Below, one piece after another: positions 35,473-47,231 of a stretch of DNA of 64,000 nucleotides. The DNA is taken from contig JARVKI010000028.1 of NCBI GenBank assembly GCA_036674765.1, forward strand, positions 186,001 through 250,000. The letters are read 5' to 3'. The notes under the pieces were generated by a model. It searched no databases, was not told the origin of the DNA, and saw nothing but the letters and a program-made list of their open reading frames with translations. The position numbers and the translations under genes are program-made. This DNA comes from Seiridium cupressi (lineage: Eukaryota > Ascomycota > Sordariomycetes > Amphisphaeriales > Sporocadaceae). Each line of letters begins with the position of its first letter. Position 1 is the stretch's first letter.

Positions 35473-37175
35473 TTTGGCGGCGGCGATAAAGGATACTGTC
35501 GCGATCAATGTCGTGCCTGGCCCAACGTGATGGTCGGTCTGGCGGTCCGCGGCGAAGGGAGAAAGGTGAGTTGGCAGGGTATCGCTCTACCTAAGATAGG
35601 GCCAGACGGTGAGGGGCGGCCCAAAAACAATTTTGACAGAAGTTGGGAAGAGGAGCGGGTTGCGCGAAGGGAGACTGCTTGGGCGCACGGATGGGTTTCG
35701 TAGAGCAGCTTCTTACAGCAGTTGAGCGCTTTGCGCTTCAAGCAAGACCAGAACGCCGGCGAGGAATAAAAAATAAAATGGGTTGGTTGAGCGGAATCAT
35801 GAGACGGCGCGCTTCGCTGCCTCAACGTGGGTTAGGTTGTCTGTCGTGTCTCAAGGTGGGGCAGCGAATCAGAATTTATTCGGCACCAGCAACGATTGCA
35901 TAAGTACAAATATTATTGTTGCTCCTCCACCTGCCAATTCGTAGTTGGTACCTCGAGACGCAAGAAAGGCAAAGCCCAAGCCCACCACAACGGCACAGCG
36001 CGGGGAAAGGGCTCAACCACGACCTGGCCTGGCTATAGAAATAGAAATGCGTCACTCATGTGTTGTTGTTAACTTCTGAGCGCCCTTGGTACGTCCGTGC
36101 TCGCGGGGCAATTTCTATTCCGCAGTGTTGTTTATCTGCCCACAGCCGGCGCGCTGCCAGCAATCTCCAAGGAAGATCTGTTCCGTCTTCGTGTACGTAC
36201 GTAGTAGGTTCGTAAACACGGAGCTGGCAATAGGTGACCCTGGCGGGATACATACCAATAACACTAACAAACCAACCCAAACGTCCAATTAGGTTCATGT
36301 GGTACGTAGTCTTAACGACCATGCAAGCTCTCAGCCCAAGAAAGCGCTTTTGTTCACCAACTACATGCCAGAATGGGAAATAGGATATTCAATGGATATT
36401 CGATGCATCACTTCTCTGATCAAAAGCAATTCTACTGTGCAGTCCTCTCACAATGGATTTCGTTGCTGAAAGTTTCCCCGTGGCTGCCTCGCGCTGGGAC
36501 GAATTTACCCCTCCAATTGTGGCTGTGCTCCATCGAACGGCCACGGGGTCTGACGAGGGGTGAAGAGCCTGGGCAACTACAACTAAAAGTAGGTCCCTTT
36601 TGGAGCGAGAGCGATGACGCGCAGCCACGAATGGGTGGCAGGTGGAGGGGAACTTGGATCGCAGCCCCAATATGAACGTGATCTCGTCGAAGCTTCGCAG
36701 CCAGGCCTCACCTCTGACGACAAAACGGAAACTGACTTGTGCGTGTGATATCTTGAAATTGGCAAGACTAAACACTCATCGCGACCTCGATCCCTCCGGT
36801 CGCGTCTTGATCCTAATTACCGCGAACTGCAGCTCCGGCTGGAACAAACGTAGATCTACATCCCGGACTCTTCCACAGGTGCGACAATTCTGGCACTGGT
36901 GACCAACAACAAAGAGTGTGGCTCCGCGCTTTCCCACAACAACATCCGCGATAAATCGCACTTTATACTCCACCTCTCTTCTCTCTCGTCGGAAGCCTGC
37001 CAGTTCTCCACTAGCCTCGATTCTCATAGTGGACGAGCACAGTCGGGCTGCATAACTTGCAGCGATTGGTCCTGCCTCCCTGTGCTTCGCCCGTATCGTA
37101 TAACTCCGATCAGACTGGACATATCATCTCTTTGTTCTCCCCCAAATTCTTCAAATTTGATCGGCATTCCCCAGC
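35473..37175. other. Divergent promoter region between PSE1 and SDS23
   Basis: About 1.7 kb separating two start codons on opposite strands. No ORF with family features is seen on either strand. The segment just left of SDS23 (36940-37150) is pyrimidine-rich, as usual for leaders of highly expressed fungal genes. Confidence 0.5.
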
Positions 37176-38955
37176 ATGGACGAGCCCAAGGATCATGGTG
37201 GTTCGGCCATCGAAACCTCCAAGGAGGCTGCTGCCGCCTCAACTCCCGCTCCTCCTTCCAGGTCCAACTCTTCGTCGAGCATCCATAGGATGCAAAGCCA
37301 TCGCCAGAGCTTTGCTGAAAACCTCCGGGGTCTACCACCGTCACCACACCGTCAGAGGCATCCCTCCTTCACTCAGGCTGCTATCCAGGATCTGCTCAAT
37401 CATCCGCCCACCACGCGGCCACAAAACCCACGTTTCGCCGGCAGGGACTGGCGGGATGTTCATGTCGGCGAGCTCGTCTCCAAGGAGGACCTCAAATGGG
37501 CAGATATGGACACAAGTGTCGAAGATGCCACCATGGTTTGTGCCAAACCTACTTGCTTAGACTGTGTTTTGCCCTGACCACATAATGCAGATCCTTCTTA
37601 AGAGCGTTTCAAGCAATGTAGTTCTCATCAGAGAGAATGCGTCGCAGAACAACGCTGTTTCTACTTTCGATCACAACGATCTGAATGCCTATTTACTCGT
37701 TGTGGTTGGCCTGGCTCATCCGACCGATGACTTGGTGACACTGTATGATTCCCTTGCGAAGAAGGCACAGGCTCAGGAGAGTATTCCCTTGAGAGATATA
37801 CAGGTATGTTCGCAAACTCACCTTTTTCAATAACTGCAATCATACCATTCATGAGAGATCAAATAGATAGGCTGGCGCATAACATCCGGCCCCTGTGCAC
37901 TGCCTCCACCCCTCTCCAATTCTCGTACTCGTGAATGTTGCTAACGACTCTTGTACTCACAGCCTATATGTCGAAAGGAAGCTTTGGTTACTCTCTCAGC
38001 AAATGAAGATCTCACAAAGGCTATCGAGGTCTTCGGAAGTGGTATTCATCGAGTACTTGTGACCAACCCCGTGGGAGAAGTCATTGGTGTCCTCAGCCAG
38101 CTCAGACTGGTCGAATTCTTTTGGAACGAGGGCATAAATTTCAGGGTCATCGACGAGCTCTATCCCAGACTCATGCGCGATCTTGGGATTGGATCTCAGC
38201 AAATCATTGCCGTCAGGTATGATGAGTGCCGAACTTGACGTTCACCGCTAATGGATACTAGTGCCGAGAGCCCCTTGGCTGATGCGCTCAGCCTTATGAG
38301 CAATGAGGGTCTATCAAGTCTGGCCGTAATTGATAACAGCCGGAATGTGGTGGGCAATATTTCGACAGTAGATGTCAGACTTCTTACCAATGCCGCGAGT
38401 CTGCCTCTTTTGCAGAATACATGCATGCACTTCATTTCCGTCATTCTTAACGAACGCGGTGTAGAAAAGGGCAAGGATTCATTTCCAGTTTTCTACGTCA
38501 ACCCCTACTCCACACTCGCCCACACCGGTAAGACTGTCAACTCATATCAAGATGGACCAAATGGCTGATGGTTTTCAATAGTGGCGAAATTGGTGGCTAC
38601 CAGAAGCCACCGAATGTGGGTTGTTGAATCTGCATCCCCTTCGCCGTCTGCGCCTGCCACCCCACTGCTTGGGCCAACCGTCTTCGTCCCTAATTCGACG
38701 ACCAACTCTCAGTCGCCTTTAGCCACTGGAACGCATTTTCCACCGGTTCCGACATCTTCGATGGCTGGAGCTCATCTCTCTGGTCGTTTGACCGGTGTGG
38801 TTACACTGACTGATATACTCAGCTTGTTTGCCAAGACCTCAGGGTTGAACCCCTCGGATCCCAGTGAGCAACGAGCTCGACGTCGGCGAAGCTCAAGCAG
38901 CTCATTTCGACCGTCCCTGGAGGCATCACGCTCAAGCGTGGACCTGAGGCGCTAG
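37176..38955 (+). CDS. SDS23: CBS-domain protein Sds23 (PP2A-type phosphatase regulator)
   Basis: Regulator with cystathionine-beta-synthase (CBS) repeats; in yeasts Sds23/Moc1 inhibits PP2A-type phosphatases and links glucose status to cell-cycle progression and APC/C function. Five exons join in frame: 37176-37535, 37591-37803, 37963-38216, 38262-38527 and 38582-38955, giving 488 residues. Order: Ser/Pro-rich N-terminus with [20 protein letters not shown], the block [20 protein letters not shown], then four CBS-type repeats (for example [22 protein letters not shown] text at 38016-38069, [32 protein letters not shown], and [20 protein letters not shown]), then a basic Ser-rich tail [21 protein letters not shown] Pro/Ser/Thr-rich insert interrupts the last repeat, as in other fungal Sds23. 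The start is the first ATG after a pyrimidine-rich leader. Confidence 0.94.
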
Positions 38956-40277
38956 GCCGAGTATATCAATTTCTCTAGAGTCAAGATAAACTCACGACGA
39001 TTGATCTTTGGACGAGGACTTGGAGTCACATTCAAACCTTTTCGTATCCAAACGTACTCACATAGTTCACGAAACTTAGACAGTCACGCTTGTTATAAAA
39101 TTCAGTGTTGTCTAGTTTTCATCTTATTTGCTTGTTCGAGGATGAGTAAATGGAATAGGGTGTGTTCGTCTTTTTGTTCTTTACACAAGCGTTTGGCGTT
39201 AAATAGGAAATCTCTAGATATTCGATTTGCTCTCGAACTACCTACTTACACCGCTTTCAGATAGGGCAAGTAGAGTTGACAATAAAAAGTTCAACGTTCT
39301 TCATCTTTCTAGGAGGCATATTTGTCGAATCAAGCAGTCCTATAATTTGGGTTTGCTAAGTGGCTTTTCTTAACCGTTTGTCTTCCGAGAACGTCTGGCT
39401 ATAGAATGCAGGCGAGTATCATGTCACTACAGGTCACTGCATGCCATCGGGTTTATTGTAAAGATATTCGAATAATCATGGTCGAATACTTGAATTACAA
39501 GACTCCTTCGGGCGGTTCCAGGGCAAATAAACTAGAGAGAGTTCAAATTAGCTGTATACCATCCACTGCTCAACTCTGGTCATTGCGTCTGGTCCCCCGC
39601 TCTCGATTCTTCGATTCAATATCTGTGTTCATCAATAGCATAGATGATAAGCAAGTGATCGTCCTTATTGATGCCAGCCCTGCTAGAAGCCGTATTACCC
39701 ATGACTGGATTATTCTTCCCACAGTATGAACTAGTGGTGACATCCATACACAGTATTCTCCATGGTAGACATATCAAGCTGCCAATTCATACTAGAAACT
39801 ACATGAGCAGACCCAGCCGAAGCACCGAATTCCTTATCTATCGACATGTCCTCAGAACAGCCGGCTGACGTGGGCTAGGTCGTGCAGTGTATTGTTGCGC
39901 TACTTCGGACTGCACTCCAGCCAGTAATGTCCTTCTCGGCTATCAGCATCGCTGCACGATGATGTAGCCGGCGTGAAAAGAAGCTGCGCTAGGAGACTCA
40001 AGCTTTGCGGGGGTGGAACCCAGGGACTGGGGTTTCAGATCAATTTGTCGGGTTGTGGGGTATTGGGACAGTTGTGGTGAGATCAAGGGGCAGGGGCAAG
40101 GATTATTAGTTAGCATAGCTGTCATAAATGCCGGCAACTTCTTGGCTATTGGCTTTTCCCTTCCAAAATTGTTACATTGGATCCTCGATCCTCGATCAAG
40201 CAAGCTCCTGTCCTGTTCTTGACACATTCTACAATTGACCCTACAGCGTCGGCCTCAACTACCACAGAATTATCAGT
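38956..40277. other. Intergenic region
   Basis: About 1.3 kb between SDS23 and the small DUF3602-like gene. No gene recognised; the 107-codon frame at 39406-39729 has no family features. At 40181-40198 the words GATCCTCGATCCTCGATC form a small tandem repeat about 80 bp before the next start codon. Confidence 0.5.
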
Positions 40278-40598
40278 ATGAAATCTGCAGCAACCAGCAA
40301 AGAGCGCCGAAAGTCCTTTGGCATTGGAGGTGCAGGAAACATTCGTCAGTATCTAGATTCTCAGTTCCAACAGGTCCATATAGACTGACTCAAACTGCGG
40401 GTAACAGGCACGAAAGAGGAAGCCTTGGTAGATGACCTCGCTCCCTCAAGCGGCCAAGAACGTCGTCGAAGCAGTGTCTGGAGCAGAAGCTCCGGCGCCA
40501 GTGGAGAAGCATCGTCTGGCCTGTTAAGCAAAGTCAAGAACGCCTTGCATAATTCCACATCGAAGAAAGACTCCTCGGAAGAGAACTCTAGTCATTAA
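40278..40598 (+). CDS. Small DUF3602-like protein (GGAGN motif)
   Basis: A short two-exon gene: 40278-40344 and 40408-40598, 85 residues, with a 63-nt intron that has GTCAGT donor, a CTGAC branch-like word and a CAG acceptor. The protein begins MKSAATSKERRKSFGIGGAG and contains SFGIGGAGNIR across the splice, the motif of the small, disordered fungal proteins grouped as DUF3602. The middle has RRRSSVWSRSSG, another recurrent feature of the group, and SGLLSKVKNALHNS near the end. Function is unknown. Splicing is required; the exon 1 frame alone runs into a stop soon after. The match of the conserved motif to the join supports the model. Confidence 0.8.
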
Positions 40599-41689
40599 TC
40601 ACAATGTCTAGAGCAATAACTTGAGGAACACAAGCCTGAGTCTCGGGGTGGCGATTCCCTTGAACCATGCCGTTTACGTTGTTTGGGTGTTCATATGGCT
40701 TTCATTCAGTTTGATCTTCCTGTGTTACGAATTCCAGAATGTTTAGATTGCAGATATTTTCGGACATCTTGGATAGCTATTCAATAATGAAGGACGGTGT
40801 CGTGCCAAGTCATGTCAAACTTCAATTTCAGTATCTGAAGACAACAGAGTACATTTCTTCCTATGTGATGAAGATGTTCTCTAGCATACTAACAGGCATT
40901 TTATCTTAATTATTATGGGTACAACGTCGCGTAAGATGGAGTATAAATTATCATGTTATGTGTGACGACTTCTTTGCACATTCAGGTAGCTTCCAATAGG
41001 GTACGTATCTATATGGCGTTGACTTCAGCGCGCGACCCTTGTAGACTTGATTTCGACGCCTTTTTTCCTATCAAGCGGCGTTATGATGTATATAACACCT
41101 CACGCTAAGACCTCATGAATATCAGTAATCAGATTCCGGCGCATTTCTGATGCCGGCCACCGACCACAACTAAGCCAAAATTCGTAATCGAGTAAATCGC
41201 TTATAATCAACATCACGGCAGCAATTTTATGGAGCCAGGCTTGGTATCAACATATAACAATACTGCTTTGTTATCATACTACATGATGTATTCAAAGTAG
41301 ACGTCAGCAGAAGTGCAAGTCAGAGGGCAGTCCAGATGTGTTATGCTTGAGCAAATAAGCGAGTTTACGAGGTCGACGGTAAAATTTGGCAGTGTTGTTC
41401 TGAGATAACAAAACTTCACAATCAAGGAGTTTATGCGAAGAAAACTCACTCGTTTATTTGTCCTCCGGAGAAACAGTCGGTGGCTATACATGTGAAACTC
41501 CACTGGAGCACCTTTTTGGATCGGCGCTTCGGCTCCTATTTGTTGTTCCGGCGGAAGCCGATCGGATCCTCCGAAGTCGAGTATTGTGTCTGTCTCCTGA
41601 TAGTCAACGAGTCCAGGTCCAGCACAATGATTGATATTGCTGAAATATAAACGAAACTTGAGCCGTTGTCATTATACCACGATTTGAAA
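40599..41689. other. Intergenic region
   Basis: About 1.1 kb with AT-rich patches (40900-41280) and no recognised gene. A minus-strand frame of 74 codons at 41279-41503 has no family features. Confidence 0.5.
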
Positions 41690-42430
41690 ATGCCGGGTCA
41701 GCCTGTAAGACTCGGTGTCCTCGTTCCCTCCTCCAACACGGCATTGGAGCCACTCACTACTGCTCTGCTGTCTACACTAGCGCCGGCTGTCACGGTGCAC
41801 TTCTCCAGATTCCCTGTAACGAAGATATCACTGGAAAGTTCTGCTCTGTCCCAATTCGATCTCGATGGGCCTGTCATGGCGGCAGCTCGGCTCCTCGCGG
41901 ACGCCAAAGTCGACGTAATAGGTTGGTCGGGGACATCTGCCGGCTGGCTGGGGTTTGAGTCGGATGAACGTCTCTGCGAGAAGATAACCCAGGAACTTGG
42001 AATACCAGCGACCACCTCGACTCTGGCGCTCAACCGAGCTCTCGGGGTCTTAGGTGCAAAAAAGCTCGCCCTGGTTACACCATATCTAGACGATGTGCAG
42101 GCCCGCATCCTCGAGGTATACACTGCCGCTGGGTATGAGATAGTCGCTGAGAGTCACTTGTGTGTATCGGAGAATACCAAAATTGCCGAGATCAGTGAGG
42201 AAACTCTCCAGAAACAGGTGACTGATATGATTCAACAAGGAAAGGGAGAAGTACAGGCGATCTCAACATTTTGTACGAATCTCAATGCTGCTCAACTGGC
42301 CACAAAATGGGAATCTATGTATGGAGTGCCGGTTCTCGACACAGTTTCAACTGTGGTGTGGGACATGCTGAGGTTGATGCGTTGGGAAAGGGGCGCCGTC
42401 AAGGGTTGGGGAAAGCTCTTTGACTTATGA
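41690..42430 (+). CDS. Asp/Glu racemase superfamily enzyme (maleate isomerase / arylmalonate decarboxylase-like)
   Basis: Intronless, 246 residues. The fold is recognised from LGVLVPSSNTALEPLTTALL at the N-terminus, WSGTSAGWLGFESDE in the middle, TPYLDD, and ISTFCTNLNAAQLA near the C-terminus. Members isomerise maleate, racemise amino acids or hydantoins, or decarboxylate arylmalonates, usually with a pair of cysteines in two pseudo-symmetric halves. Here the first position is Gly81 (GTS) and only the second Cys195 is present. Bacterial arylmalonate decarboxylase has the same arrangement (Gly74, Cys188), with the same spacing of 114 residues. Tyr132 in TPYLDD could match its active-site Tyr126. 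The substrate cannot be told from sequence. The start at ATG 41690 gives the short family N-terminus. Family call strong, activity open. Confidence 0.85.
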   Translation: MPGQPVRLGVLVPSSNTALEPLTTALLSTLAPAVTVHFSRFPVTKISLESSALSQFDLDGPVMAAARLLADAKVDVIGWSGTSAGWLGFESDERLCEKITQELGIPATTSTLALNRALGVLGAKKLALVTPYLDDVQARILEVYTAAGYEIVAESHLCVSENTKIAEISEETLQKQVTDMIQQGKGEVQAISTFCTNLNAAQLATKWESMYGVPVLDTVSTVVWDMLRLMRWERGAVKGWGKLFDL

Positions 42431-42749
42431 TTACAACGCGATGAGTGTAGGAGCTACCACGTGGCATAGACATCAATACATCTACATCTCTCACCTGAGA
42501 TCCGAGGTCATGCCTCAATTAGTGAGGTTCTCTTGTTGGTCCTTGCGTTGAACATTCGACTGCAGTAGGGGGAAAGATATGTCAATAGGACCTTACGCTA
42601 TGTGACAGGTGAACGTACGATGTTGATTGCATGGAATATAACACTGACAGGATACTATTAGCCTAATTTGTGTGAGTCTGTCGGCCACTATAAATGATTT
42701 CAGCGGAACGACATGGAATTTTATGCAATCACGCCATCTTGATAAACCA
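42431..42749. other. Intergenic region
   Basis: About 320 bp between the stop of the racemase-family gene and the C-terminal remnant of the dehydrogenase pseudogene. Nothing recognised. Confidence 0.4.
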
Positions 42750-43700
42750 TCAAAAGCCGGGCATGCCTCCATGTATTCGAAAGCAGGACTTCGTGACGAA
42801 CCCGCTCTCGTCCTAAGCAAATAGGGAATGGGCCCTACAATCTCAGTAGGTGTCGCCAATCGCTTAAGAGGAACATGCAGCTTGTCTACTGTAAGAGCAG
42901 GCCCCATTCTGGGCTTGAACTCGTCCCAATCCTGCCCTCAACATATTCCCTATCAGCGCGTTAGTGGGCCTGGATGTGTGATAGCACAATGGCCAAGTCT
43001 TTTTTTTTTTTTTTTTCTTCCCCTCAAAGAACTTGATCGCGGATGCGGCAAACTTAGACGGCGTTAAATCTTATGTTTTGGCTGGCATTATCTACTGCTG
43101 CTTGACCAGTCAATCCAATGGTACCATGCTTGGAAGCGACGTAAACACCCATCATGGCGACACCATGGAGTCCCGTCACGTTAGAAACATTGAAAATACT
43201 GCCATATTCTTCTATGTGCTTCAGTTCTTCATGCAGGCAATTGAACGTTGCTACTAGATTGACGTCAATTGCAGACATGAACTCATCCAACGACGTCTCA
43301 GTCAACGTCTTTGGTACCGGTCCCACCCCTCAACAATCAGTGTCGCGTCTAATACGGTCGTAATAGGTTTAAGTTATGCTTACCGGCATTGTTGACACAG
43401 CCATCGATCTTGAAGGATGTTGTTTTAGCTTCTGAAATCCACCCGCTCCATAGCGGCTGGACTTGTTATATCCACGATGGAGGAGTGTATTTTGGTGCCC
43501 GGAAACTTTTCTCCAATGAATATAGAAATACTTGGCGAATAGAAACCTGATCAATGTCACTGATCGACAGGCTGGCGCCGCGTGAGGCGAGGCATCGCGC
43601 AGTCGCCTTCTCAATGCCTCGAGCAGCGCCGGTAACTAATAGCACCTTGCCTTTAAAGTGTTTGGGATTGTTGGGGCACCGTGGATATCTACTCTGACTA
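42750..43700 (-). pseudogene. Broken short-chain dehydrogenase/reductase (SDR)
   Basis: Fragments of one SDR enzyme (NAD(P)-dependent oxidoreductase, Rossmann fold) lie in order on the minus strand: KGKVLLVTGAARGIEKATA near 43650-43600, SSIVDITSPAAMERV near 43475, KIDGCVNNAG near 43390, EFMSAIDVNLVATFNCLHEE, IFNVSNVTGLHG, the catalytic GVYVASKHG, NIRFNAV near 43060, then VPLKRLATPTEIVGPIPYLL near 42860 and DESGFVTKSCFRIHGGMPGF ending at 42750. Lesions: the cofactor motif reads GIE where GIG is expected; the frame changes between MERV and WISEA near 43440; a TAA follows NAV at about 43052; an A17 tract (T at 43000-43016 on the plus strand) lies in the region that should link NAV to the C-terminus; the frame changes again near 42806. 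Introns may explain some gaps but not both frame changes plus the stop. Called as a pseudogene. Confidence 0.75.
43000..43016 (+). repeat. T17 homopolymer inside the SDR pseudogene
   Basis: Seventeen consecutive T residues (A on the coding strand) lie between the NIRFNAV and VPLKRLATP fragments of the broken dehydrogenase, where coding continuity is lost. Confidence 0.9.
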
Positions 43701-44117
43701 GGGGAAGACTTCTAGAAGCATGTATAATAACTAAGAACGGATTGGATAGAGCTTCCTAGGTACTCGCTGAAAGTAAAAAAAGAAATCGAAGAAAGAAATA
43801 GAACGAAAGAAACATCATCGACAGGCTACAGTGTTGCTTTACACCGAGGAGACTTGCCTAGACTTTTGCGCAACGCACCAATAGTAGTCAGTTGTATATG
43901 ACAATTCAATTCATTGAAGCAGCTGGTTGCGGTCAGGACGGCATCAACGTGATATGGACTCGTTTGAAACACAAAAATGATTCACACGGGGTGAATTGCC
44001 TCATGCACTGAGCAAAGGAATTAGCTTGTAAAGTTCTCAATTCGGTCAATAAAAACTTGAGACTCTCGTCAAGGCCTAGATGTCTAAACTAGTCTGATAA
44101 CATTTCGCTGGAGTTAA
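43701..44117. other. Intergenic region with purine-rich tract
   Basis: About 420 bp between the SDR remnant and the protease stop codon. A nearly pure purine tract (A/G with few exceptions) runs from about 43767 to 43812. No gene recognised. Confidence 0.5.
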
Positions 44118-45850
<1,733 letters not shown>

Positions 45851-47231
45851 TGTGAGTATGAGAAGTGAAGGTAACGATTGGATGTTGTGTATAGAGTAAA
45901 GATAGACTGAAGTTGGATGGGAAGTCGGTCGTCACTACTTCGACTTTGTTCGTAGAGCTGAACAGAGAAGGTTGGAGCGCACTATTAATGAGGTGACCGG
46001 GTCTTATTTATTCTAATTCAGCATGTTCTCACGGGGCATATTGTTAGGCATAAGCTTATTACTCCGGACGATCCTGGATCCATGCATTTGCCTATAGAGG
46101 CATGCCGGCCAATCAAGATGCGGCACAGCGTCGTTCGCACAGAGGCCGCAGATAGACCAGGCATTACCATGCTCAAGTGCTGAAACCGACATATTCATTG
46201 ACATGAGGAGCGACACGGAACCTCACGTGTGAGCCAATACGAGCGGCGAACAGGTTCAGCTCGTGGGCTTGTGATGTTGGCGCAGGCTGGAGATTGTCAG
46301 TCCAAAGTTGGGTGGGCCGCAAAAGCCTTGGAGCCGGGCCTCATTCTGATTTGACGAGAGTCCAGATGTCATCAATCCATGCCGTCGTTTGGAACGAGCC
46401 AATCAGCGCTACACCGCCGCATGTTGGTCGGAACGGCATAATAGCTATGATAAGAATTGCACGGGCTTCGTGTTATACTCAACTGCGAGCGAACTGTAGG
46501 TGCGGCGGGGAAAAGAAATCCAGGTTGGATCAGGTTGATTAAAACCCGGCGGCTACATCGTCGGCCAATTACAACCTCGGGACCCCCAAAGCACGACGAC
46601 TGCCAAGTGGTGGGCCAATTCCGAAATGGATTCGGCCCCTGTGTTAAGCCTCCGCCGCCGCTATAGGCCTTCCCGATCCGGCAGCCCATTCTGCCGGGAT
46701 CGCCAGTGCTGAAACGCGACAAGAGCATACCCTCCTCTCTCGACGGCATCAAGCTTTTCAACTTGATTGCCCCAGCATAGGAGCGCGCCCAGCATTTGCT
46801 AAGCTTGACACAGCAGGAGTCCAGCTGTAAAACGAGTATCGGCGCTCTTGGCCGAGAGTGGCCCGACTCTAAACTCCCGGGAAGGCTCAGCAACGCACCT
46901 CACTGCTTTTGTATTCCGCTCGGCCCGGCGAGGACAGCGGTGGATGAGATCACCGCCGTGCATCTCGCCATGATTTTGTCGTATTACCTGTGCGGCGAGT
47001 CGCAGATATACACGAAAAGCCAAGTAGTAAGCCTCCGTTGACTGACGAGCGTGGCACTGTTGCCCGACACCGCCAGTGTAACGGCTTGGTGCATGGAGGC
47101 GTTTGGATCAGATATATTCGATGCGAATGAGACTTCATGATTAGGGTAAGAATAGAGACCGTGCTTTCATTTCGTCATTAAACTGGGATATATCGTCAAC
47201 AGTACATTAAACATGGCGGAAAAGATACCCG
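45851..47231. other. Intergenic region: protease promoter and YCG1 3' flank
   Basis: About 1.4 kb. The first 150 bp belong to the protease leader, with TATTTATTC near 46008 as a possible TATA region. A 173-codon frame at 46372-46893 (-) lacks family features and is not accepted. Nothing else recognised. Confidence 0.5.

Noticed and set aside
46372..46893. 173-codon minus-strand frame between the protease and condensin genes
   Set aside because: Low-quality composition, no motifs, and plus-strand frames overlap it; looks like chance.
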